From positions 1-32,937 of the forward strand of contig NZ_JANKOF010000055.1 of NCBI RefSeq assembly GCF_024655565.1: a stretch of DNA of 32,937 nt, given 5' to 3'. Below are positions 15,918 to 22,551 of this stretch, one piece after another. The notes under the pieces were generated by a model, which ran no database searches, was not told the origin of the DNA, and saw only the letters and a program-made list of their open reading frames with translations. Within the stretch, counting starts at the first letter, position 1. Each line of letters starts with the position of its first letter. The stretch comes from Nitratireductor sp. ZSWI3. GTDB taxonomy: Bacteria; Pseudomonadota; Alphaproteobacteria; Rhizobiales; Rhizobiaceae. A program made the translations under genes and the position numbers.

Positions 15918-17279
15918 ATGGCCTTGTATTCCGCATTCGGACTGGTGCGAAGGAAGAGGGCGCGGGCGCTGCCGGCGGCGGAGGCGATCGCCGGCCTGCG
16001 CGCCGGCAAAGGGTTTGCCTTCACCGTGCTGCCCTACGGCAACGGGCGTTCTTATGGCGACACGTGCCTCAACGATGCGGGGGCGCTGATCGACATGCGG
16101 CCGATGAACCGCATCATCGCCTTCGATGCCGGCAGCGGCCTCCTGACCGCGCAGACGGGATTGATGCTGTCCGATCTGATCGCGCAGGTGGCGCCGCATG
16201 GATGGTTCCCGGCGGTGGTGCCGGGCACGCAGTTCGTGACGCTCGGCGGCGCCATCGCCAACGACGTGCACGGCAAGAACCACCACCGGCGCGGCACGTT
16301 CGGCTGCCATGTGCTGTCGCTCACGCTGCTGCGCTCGGACGGCACGACGCGCCGCTGCAGTCTCGAGGAGAACGCAGACCTTTTCCGCGCCACCATCGGC
16401 GGCATGGGACTGACCGGCCTGATCCTCGAGGCGACGATCCGGCTGATGAAGGTCGGATCGGCGGATGTCGATGAGCGGGTGCGCGGCTTTCGCGGCCTTG
16501 GCGAGTATTTCGATCTCGCCGAGGAGGCCGACACCGAGAACGAATACGCCGTCGCCTGGATCGACCAGCTCGCGCATGGAGCGCAGGCGGGGCGCGGCTT
16601 TCTGCTGACCGCCAATCATGCGGCGGCCAATCATGTGGGCGGCCCGCCGTTCCGGCCGGCCGGCAAGCGTCGACTGGCGGTCCCCCTCAGGCCGCCGGTC
16701 AGCCTGATCAACCGCTGGTCGCTGGCGCTCTTCAACCGCGCCTTCGCCTGGCAGAAAGGACGGGCCGAGGGGCTGCGGCGCTCTTCCTACGAAAGCTATT
16801 TCTTTCCGCTCGACGCGGTGCGGCACTGGAACCGGCTCTACGGGCCGCGTGGCCTCCTGCAGCACCAGAGCGTGGTGCCTTTCGAGGCGGCGCGAAGCGT
16901 TGTCCCGGCGATGCTGGAAGAGGCGCGCAGGGCCGGCCAGGCTTCGTTCCTGACGGTTCTCAAGCGCTTCGGCGAGGTGCCGTCGCCGGGGCTGATGTCG
17001 TTTCCGCGGCCGGGCTACACGCTGACGCTCGATTTCTCCAACGCGGGCGCGGCCACCGGCGCGCTGCTCGAGCGCCTCGACCGGATGACGGTCGAGGCGG
17101 GCGGGGCGGTCAACCCCTACAAGGACGCGCGCATGGGAGCGGAGCTCTTCGATGCCTCCTTCGCCCGCTGGCGCGAGGTGGAGGCGCTGCGCGATCCGGC
17201 CTTTCTCTCCGATTTCTGGCGCCGCACGGCGATGCACCTGCCTGAGGCGCGCGTGGGAGGCCGGCATGCGGCCGAATAG
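15918..17279 (+). CDS. DprE1-like FAD-dependent polyprenyl-phosphate pentofuranose oxidase
   Basis: A 453-residue protein of the vanillyl-alcohol oxidase fold. The FAD site shows GNGRSYGD (41-48), VPGTQFVTLGGAIANDVHGKNHH (102-123) and GTFG. H118 and the HGKNHH motif are the same as in mycobacterial DprE1. The C-terminal YKDAR with K402 corresponds to DprE1 K418, a catalytic lysine. DprE1 oxidises the 2'-OH of decaprenyl-phospho-ribose to a ketone. Position T370 aligns with C387, the residue attacked by benzothiazinone inhibitors in the mycobacterial enzyme (alignment from memory, one-residue gap nearby). It starts two bases after the UbiA stop codon, so the two genes are co-transcribed. Confidence 0.87.
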   Translation: MALYSAFGLVRRKRARALPAAEAIAGLRAGKGFAFTVLPYGNGRSYGDTCLNDAGALIDMRPMNRIIAFDAGSGLLTAQTGLMLSDLIAQVAPHGWFPAVVPGTQFVTLGGAIANDVHGKNHHRRGTFGCHVLSLTLLRSDGTTRRCSLEENADLFRATIGGMGLTGLILEATIRLMKVGSADVDERVRGFRGLGEYFDLAEEADTENEYAVAWIDQLAHGAQAGRGFLLTANHAAANHVGGPPFRPAGKRRLAVPLRPPVSLINRWSLALFNRAFAWQKGRAEGLRRSSYESYFFPLDAVRHWNRLYGPRGLLQHQSVVPFEAARSVVPAMLEEARRAGQASFLTVLKRFGEVPSPGLMSFPRPGYTLTLDFSNAGAATGALLERLDRMTVEAGGAVNPYKDARMGAELFDASFARWREVEALRDPAFLSDFWRRTAMHLPEARVGGRHAAE

Positions 17280-17390
17280 TCGAGAGGCTTTGCGAACCGG
17301 GCAAGGATTTCGCGCAATGGATGCAATTTATCGCCGCGGCTTCACGCTTTGTTTGCATGCGACGGTTACGACAGGCACAGGCGGGACACG

Positions 17391-17828
17391 ATGAAATACA
17401 TTCCCTTCATACTCTTCACGGTGATGACCAACGCGGCCGCGCAGCTCATGCTGAAATACGGCATGATGACGTTCGGGCCGCTGACATTCGCCGGCGTCAA
17501 TCCGATCCTGAAGATCCTGCAGATCGTCTTCAGCCCGTGGATTTTTGCCGGCCTGTGCACCTTCGTCATCTCCATGGCATCGCATCTTTACGTGTTGTCG
17601 AAGGTCGATCTGTCCTTCGCCTATCCGTTCCTGAGCCTTGCCTATGTGGCGGTGGCCGTGTTCGCCTATTTCCTCTTCAAGGAGGACCTGAACGCCTATC
17701 GCATCGGCGGCATTGCGCTGATCTGCGTCGGAACGGTGCTGATCGCGCAGAGCGGCGCCGACACGCCCGACCGGGAAGCCGCGCTTGCCGACGAAAAACT
17801 TCAGTCCGAGAGGTCGATCATCCAATGA
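17391..17828 (+). CDS. Small four-helix SMR/EamA-like membrane transporter (possible lipid-sugar flippase)
   Basis: A 145-residue protein with four hydrophobic segments (about 3-18, 40-60, 66-85, 91-120 with the last followed by a polar tail). TNAAAQLMLKYGM at the start, and LSFAYPFLSLAYVAVAVFAYFLFKEDL, are typical of half-size EamA/SMR proteins such as ArnE/ArnF, which flip undecaprenyl-phosphate aminoarabinose. Here its neighbours make lipid-linked sugars, so flipping of that product is the natural inference. The ATG at 17391 follows a 111-bp gap without an ORF; a weak GGCGGGA precedes it. Its stop overlaps the SDR start (ATGA). Confidence 0.75.
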   Translation: MKYIPFILFTVMTNAAAQLMLKYGMMTFGPLTFAGVNPILKILQIVFSPWIFAGLCTFVISMASHLYVLSKVDLSFAYPFLSLAYVAVAVFAYFLFKEDLNAYRIGGIALICVGTVLIAQSGADTPDREAALADEKLQSERSIIQ

Positions 17829-18832
17829 GACACATCATTTTCGGCGGCGACGGCTTCGTCGGCCGTCATCTGGCACCCAAGCTGATCGCGGACGGCGAGG
17901 AGGTGATCGTCGCCGACATCGTCAAAAGCGACCTGCCGCACTATCGCAGCGCCTCCTTCGTCCATTGCGACGTCACCGATCCGGCCGCCGTGACGGGGCT
18001 CGGCATCAAGGCGGACGACATGGTCTACAACCTGTCGGCCAAGATGCTGTCGCCGATCCAGGTGCGGGCCAAGCGGCATGAATTCTTCTATCCGGTGAAC
18101 TATCACGGCACCGCGCACATCATGGACGCGATGGGCAAGGCCGGGGCTTCAAGGCTCGTCCACTTCACCACCGACATGATCTACGGTCATACCGTCACCT
18201 ATCCGATGACCGAGGACCATCCTGTCTCCCCGCTCGGCGAGTACGGTCAGTCGAAGCTCGATACCGAGGTGCTGGCGGCCGAATGGCGTGGACGCGGCAT
18301 GAATGTCTCGCTGTTCCGCCCGCGCCTGATCATCGGGCCGGGCCGACTCGGCATCCTCGAGAAGCTGTTCAAGCTGATCGATATGAACCTGCCGGTGCCG
18401 ATGATCGGCTCGGGCAGGAATCCGTACCAGTTCATCTCGGTGTTCGACTGCGCGGAGGCGGCGCGCCTTGCCTGGAAGGCGGGGGTGCCGAACGAAGCCT
18501 ACAATCTCGGCTCGCTCAACCCGCCGCCGGTGCGCAAGCTGCTCGGCGATCTCGTCAGGCATGCCGGGTCGAGATCGTTCCTGCTGCCGACGCCCGGCTG
18601 GGCGGTGAAGCGCACGCTCGACCTGCTCGATTTCGTCAACATGCCGATCATGGATCCCGAGCAGTATCTGATCGCCGACGAGATGTGCGTTCTCGACGTC
18701 GGCAAGGGCGAGCGGGACCTCGGCTGGATCCCGCAATACCGCGACGAGGACATGCTGATCGCCGCTTATGACGAATACCGCGCCAAGAAGGCCGGGCAGC
18801 CGCTCGGCGCCCAGCAGATCGCGGCCGAGTAG
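17825..18832 (+). CDS. NAD-dependent epimerase/dehydratase (extended SDR)
   Basis: A 335-residue extended short-chain dehydrogenase. The cofactor motif is FGGDGFVGRHL (6-16) with D31 for an NAD ribose contact; T115/T116 and Y140-GQS-K144 are the catalytic residues. The C-terminal half carries the usual RPRLIIGPG and PVPMIGSGRNPYQFISVFDCAEA segments of sugar-nucleotide-type enzymes. Substrate unknown: in this cluster it might reduce or epimerise the ketosugar made by the DprE1-like oxidase, in place of the classical-SDR DprE2 that is absent here. Overlaps the transporter by four bases and is followed after 10 bp by the aminotransferase. Confidence 0.88.
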   Translation: MRHIIFGGDGFVGRHLAPKLIADGEEVIVADIVKSDLPHYRSASFVHCDVTDPAAVTGLGIKADDMVYNLSAKMLSPIQVRAKRHEFFYPVNYHGTAHIMDAMGKAGASRLVHFTTDMIYGHTVTYPMTEDHPVSPLGEYGQSKLDTEVLAAEWRGRGMNVSLFRPRLIIGPGRLGILEKLFKLIDMNLPVPMIGSGRNPYQFISVFDCAEAARLAWKAGVPNEAYNLGSLNPPPVRKLLGDLVRHAGSRSFLLPTPGWAVKRTLDLLDFVNMPIMDPEQYLIADEMCVLDVGKGERDLGWIPQYRDEDMLIAAYDEYRAKKAGQPLGAQQIAAE

Positions 18833-18842
18833 GGAGGGTTTG

Positions 18843-20315
18843 ATGACCGTTGTCACCAGAACCGACACGACAGGAGCAAGGCCCGTGACGAACGCGGCGG
18901 CGCCGGCCCCGAAAGCCATTGCCAAACCCGATCTCCTGACGCTGGAGGAGGCCAAGGCCCTCGGCATCGAGCGGATGACGGAACTCTTCAAGGCGCATCT
19001 CAATCCCGGCCAGCTTCACTTCATGAAGCTGCTCGGCTTCCACAAAGTGAAGATCGAGAGCGCCGAGGGGATGTACTACATCGACCAGAACGGACGCCGG
19101 ATCCTCGACTTCTTCGGCGGTTTCGGCTCGCTCGCCTTCGGCCACAACCATCCGCGCATCCTCGCGGCGCGCAAGGCGTTCCAGGACGAGAAGCGGCACG
19201 AGATCGCCATTGCCTTCATGTCGCAATATGCGACGGCGCTGGCGGCCAATCTGGCTGCCTGCTCGCCGGGCGATCTCGACATGGTGTTTCTCGGCTCCTC
19301 GGGCTCGGAGGCGATGGAGGCGGCGGTGAAGCTCGCCGAGCGCGCCGCCGGGCCGAAACGGCCGAAGATCGTCTACGCGCAGAACTCGTTCCACGGCAAG
19401 ACGAAGGGCGTCCTGACGCTCACGGATGGCAATCTCTACCGCGCCGAGTTTCGCCTGACCGACAACACGGTGCGCGTGCCGTTCGGCGACATCGAGGCCA
19501 TCGAGACGGCGTTCCGCACCGATCCCGAGATCGGCGCCATCGTGCTGGAGACCGTGCAGGGCGGCGGCGGCATCAACGAGGCGCCGCGCGAATTCTGGCA
19601 GAAGCTGCGCCGGCTCTGCGACGAGTACGGCGTCGTCTGGGTGGCGGACGAGGTGCAGTGCGGCTACGGGCGCACCGGCCGCTTCTACGCCTTCGAACGC
19701 TATGACGTGGTGCCCGACATCACGGCGCTGGCCAAGTCGCTCGGCGCCGGCAAGGCGGCGGTCGGGGCGATGATCGCCAGGCGCGAGGTCTACATGAAGG
19801 CCTACGGAACGCCGAAGACGGCGATGATCCACGCCATGGCGACCTTCGGCGGCATCGGCGAGGCCTGCGCCACGGCCATCGAGGGCATCAACGTGCTCTA
19901 CGACGAGCGGCTGATGGAGAATGCGGAGGCGGTTGGCGCCTATCTCGTCGAGCGGCTCGAGGCGCTGAAGGAGAAGTATCCGCGCATCATCAAGGAGGTG
20001 CGTGGGCGCGGCTGCATGGTGGGTCTGGAGTTCCAGGATTTCTCGCAGACGCTTCCCGCCGTGCTGCGTCCCATGGTCGGCATGCTGGACGACAAGCTGA
20101 AGGGCTCTCTCTCGGGCTTCATCGGCGCGCTGCTGCTGCGCGACCACGATGTGCTGGTGGCCTTCACCGAGTACAATCGCAACGTCGTCCGCCTGCTGCC
20201 GCCGCTGATCGTCGAGCGCCAGCATGTCGACAAGCTCGTCGAAGCGCTCGACGCGCTTCTGGCCCGCGGCGTGGTGGCCATCGTGAAGGATTTCGTCAAA
20301 AGCCAGGTGAAGTGA
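18843..20315 (+). CDS. Class III pyridoxal-phosphate aminotransferase
   Basis: A 490-residue fold type I enzyme. The core contains GSSGSEAMEAAVKLA (about 151-165), NSFHGKTKG (181-189), D269 in VADEVQCGYGRTG and PLP lysine K298 in ALAKSLGAG. An N-terminal extension and the LTLEEAKALGIERM...HLNPGQL segment look like putrescine aminotransferase and HpnO-type enzymes. Family members usually use omega-amines or aldehydes, not sugars; HpnO acts on a ribosyl side chain, which makes use on a lipid-linked ketopentose plausible but unproven. The start has GGGAGGG five bases before ATG. Last gene of the cluster, closed by a terminator at 20399. Confidence 0.88.
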   Translation: MTVVTRTDTTGARPVTNAAAPAPKAIAKPDLLTLEEAKALGIERMTELFKAHLNPGQLHFMKLLGFHKVKIESAEGMYYIDQNGRRILDFFGGFGSLAFGHNHPRILAARKAFQDEKRHEIAIAFMSQYATALAANLAACSPGDLDMVFLGSSGSEAMEAAVKLAERAAGPKRPKIVYAQNSFHGKTKGVLTLTDGNLYRAEFRLTDNTVRVPFGDIEAIETAFRTDPEIGAIVLETVQGGGGINEAPREFWQKLRRLCDEYGVVWVADEVQCGYGRTGRFYAFERYDVVPDITALAKSLGAGKAAVGAMIARREVYMKAYGTPKTAMIHAMATFGGIGEACATAIEGINVLYDERLMENAEAVGAYLVERLEALKEKYPRIIKEVRGRGCMVGLEFQDFSQTLPAVLRPMVGMLDDKLKGSLSGFIGALLLRDHDVLVAFTEYNRNVVRLLPPLIVERQHVDKLVEALDALLARGVVAIVKDFVKSQVK

Positions 20316-20398
20316 GGCGAAGCTTCTGACAAGATGAGTCAGCGTCGCCTTACAAGGCTTTGATCATTTTACCGAATAGCGCCTCTCGCGCGACGACT

Positions 20399-20429
20399 GG
20401 CCGGGCTTGTCCCGGCCTTCTTTCTTTGT
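20399..20429 (+). terminator. Rho-independent terminator after the aminotransferase gene
   Basis: GGCCGGG (20399-20405), loop CTTGT, CCCGGCC (20411-20417), followed by TTCTTTCTTTG. It closes the plus-strand lipid-sugar operon. Confidence 0.8.
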
Positions 20430-20440
20430 AGTGGAGCTTG

Positions 20441-20562
20441 CCCCTCATCCGCCTGCCGGCACCTTCTCCCCGCCTGCGGGGAGAAGGAGGCTTTCACCAA
20501 CGTTGCGGAAATCACCCTTCTCCCCGTTCATGGGGAGAAGGTGCCGGCAGGCGGATGAGGGG
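20441..20562. repeat. 122-bp nested palindromic repeat element
   Basis: The 31-base arms at 20441-20471 and 20532-20562 are perfect inverted copies. Inside, two further hairpins sit in tandem: 20462-20487 and 20516-20541, both with CCTTCTCCCC/GGGGAGAAGG stems. The layout resembles the RIME-type intergenic repeats of rhizobia, by knowledge of the type. No ORF is in it. Confidence 0.85.
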
Positions 20563-20583
20563 CGGGCGCCCGAGGCTGAACCC

Positions 20584-22320
20584 TTATTCGATCCTGTCCA
20601 CCATGCCCGGGCCGACATAGGCGTCAAAGCACTCGTTGAGCGTGATCCGCTCATGTGCCTTCATGGCCGGCGCATAGAGCGCCAGGAGGTCGGCATTGGC
20701 GATGGTGAGCGGGCAGGTCGGATGAAGGATCAGGTCCGTTCGCCGCACCGCCTCCAGCGCATCGGCGCCCGGCGGGGGAACGGCGCGTGTCGGGTCCGCA
20801 CCGATCGCCACATGCATGGGCGCCTTTCGATCCATGAGCCAGGGGAAGGGGTTCACGAAATTAAGGTTGAGGATCGTCTCGAATACGACGCCCTGCCTGG
20901 CCTCCAGCGTGCGGATCGCATCGACGGCCTTGCCGACGGCCATCAGATGCGCGGCCTGAAAATCGAACTCGGAATAGAACATGTAGGCCGGCAGTTCCTT
21001 GATGCGGATGAGATCCGCATAGGTCTGGCGGTGGCCGGCGTAGAAGCCCAGCATCTTTTCCGCCCGCGCCAGGATTTCCGGCCGCATGTTGACGCGTCCC
21101 AGCGTTTTCAGGTTGTCGCCCGGCAGGGCGACATTCTTGAGCGCCCCCACATAGGTGCGGGCGGCGCGCTCGACGGTGTTGACGAGCGGCGGCAGGGCGG
21201 CGGCGGCGGCAAGCAGGGCTGCGACGGCGACGAGCTTTCGCGGCGCGCCCGAGCGCTGGGGATTGAGGACGGCCGGCAACAGCGCTGGCCACAGGAAGAT
21301 CAGCGCCTGGCTGCCGGTGTTCTGCGTTTCGAAGAAGATGCCGGCGAGGAGCACGGCTCCGATCCAGAAGGCATCGCGGTCGAGGAAGGCGGCGATCGCC
21401 AACGGCCGGAAGGATCGGCGCAGACGATAAAGATCCGCGCCGAGCCCGGCGCGATCGGCATAAAGAAGACACAGGACCATGAGCCCCGCGGGCAGGACGA
21501 TCCCGAAGGTGAGCGAGGCGGCCTGCAGGAACCGGGGCAGCAGGCTCTCCTCGTTCATTTCCACGAGCGCCAGGATGTCGCCCAGATAGCCGAGCGTGAA
21601 ACCGTTCCAGAGCTGCAGCCCGCCGAGCAGGGCGAGGAAGGAGAGCGCCGCGGCAAGCGCCGTGCCGAGCGCGATGCGGCCGGCGGCGAAGGCGAACAGG
21701 CACACAAGCGCGCCGGCGACGAAGCCGGTGATCTTGGTCAGGAACAGCGCGGTCATCGCGACGACGACCGCCAGGAAGAGCAGCCGCTGGCTGCGCAGGA
21801 AGACGAGGGCGGCGACCAGGGCGTAGAGAAGCTGGCAGACCTGGCGGTTGTAGATGCCGAACCCGTCCGATCCGGGATAGGGGAAAAACTCGCGCGTGTT
21901 GAAAGGCAGCACGGCGAAGACCAGGAAGGGCAGGAGAATTGCGAGCGCCGTCGCGCGCGAGCGGCGGTCGACCTCCCACAGCGCCAGCACCATGAGCGGC
22001 GCCGTGACGGCGAGCAGCGACCAGTGCACGAGAAGGAGCGGCTGGGCCCCGGGGAACAGCTTCAGTCCCCCGGCGAACAGATAGTAGCCGAGCGGGCCGA
22101 CCGGCGCGAAGAAATCGGTGGCGGGCGTCTGGCCGTCGAACAGCCGGTTGGCGGCGTCGAAATAGATGAACAGGTCCCAGTACATGGAGCCGATCGGCAC
22201 GTCGAGCGGCAGGAGGAGAAGGGCGGCAAGCACCAGGGCGAGGACCGCAAGCAGCACCGGCGGGCTGCCCACCAGGGAGCCGCTGCCGTTTTCCGTCGAC
22301 CGATCCACTGCCGTTGTCAT
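20584..22320 (-). CDS. Polytopic membrane protein, GT-C-like glycosyltransferase candidate
   Basis: A 578-residue protein with about twelve hydrophobic segments in residues 25-410 and a soluble C-terminal portion of about 170 residues. After the first helix comes MYWDLFIYFDAANRLFDGQTPATDFFAPVGP, where acidic residues in the first periplasmic loop fit the GT-C (ArnT/PMT-like) architecture; the family cannot be named more closely. GT-C enzymes use polyprenyl-phosphate sugars on the periplasmic face, which fits the convergent cluster just before it. The ATG at 22320 has GGCGGAAGCG in front; a GTG at 22383 would add 21 residues but lacks a site. The tail may act as a lid or receptor domain. Confidence 0.7.
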   Translation of the reverse strand: MTTAVDRSTENGSGSLVGSPPVLLAVLALVLAALLLLPLDVPIGSMYWDLFIYFDAANRLFDGQTPATDFFAPVGPLGYYLFAGGLKLFPGAQPLLLVHWSLLAVTAPLMVLALWEVDRRSRATALAILLPFLVFAVLPFNTREFFPYPGSDGFGIYNRQVCQLLYALVAALVFLRSQRLLFLAVVVAMTALFLTKITGFVAGALVCLFAFAAGRIALGTALAAALSFLALLGGLQLWNGFTLGYLGDILALVEMNEESLLPRFLQAASLTFGIVLPAGLMVLCLLYADRAGLGADLYRLRRSFRPLAIAAFLDRDAFWIGAVLLAGIFFETQNTGSQALIFLWPALLPAVLNPQRSGAPRKLVAVAALLAAAAALPPLVNTVERAARTYVGALKNVALPGDNLKTLGRVNMRPEILARAEKMLGFYAGHRQTYADLIRIKELPAYMFYSEFDFQAAHLMAVGKAVDAIRTLEARQGVVFETILNLNFVNPFPWLMDRKAPMHVAIGADPTRAVPPPGADALEAVRRTDLILHPTCPLTIANADLLALYAPAMKAHERITLNECFDAYVGPGMVDRIE

Positions 22321-22340
22321 CGCTTCCGCCCCAGATACGC

Positions 22341-22379
22341 TTGCCCCTGTCTTGCCGAAGCATTTTACAGGAAGGGCAA
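22341..22379. promoter_or_regulatory. Imperfect inverted repeat upstream of the GT-C-like and DMG dehydrogenase genes
   Basis: TTGCCC-CTGT at 22341-22350 mirrors ACAG-gaa-GGGCAA at 22367-22379, with a three-base bulge. It lies in the 231-bp divergent space between two genes. Either an operator or a leader hairpin of the minus-strand gene would fit. Confidence 0.3.
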
Positions 22380-22551
22380 CCACAAGAGGTTAACCGCGGG
22401 CGCTCCCTGAGCGGCCGGATGACGCGTGCCGTTCCGGCGATGTCGCATTCAGGCAACGCGCCGCCGACCCTGCCGGATTAGAGTGCGGCTGAAGACGGGA
22501 ACGAGAGCGGCTGCCGGAAGGTCTGGCCGGAAATTCGGAGGGAAGACGGCC

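Noticed and set aside
18843-20315. HpnO (hopanoid aminotransferase) as the identity of the class III enzyme
   Set aside because: Family resemblance only; no hpn genes in the window, and the neighbours act on polyprenyl-phosphate sugars.
20407-22410. Long open frame antisense to the GT-C-like gene
   Set aside because: Composition is Arg/Glu/Gln-rich and unlike a folded protein; the minus-strand frame has membrane helices and a better start.
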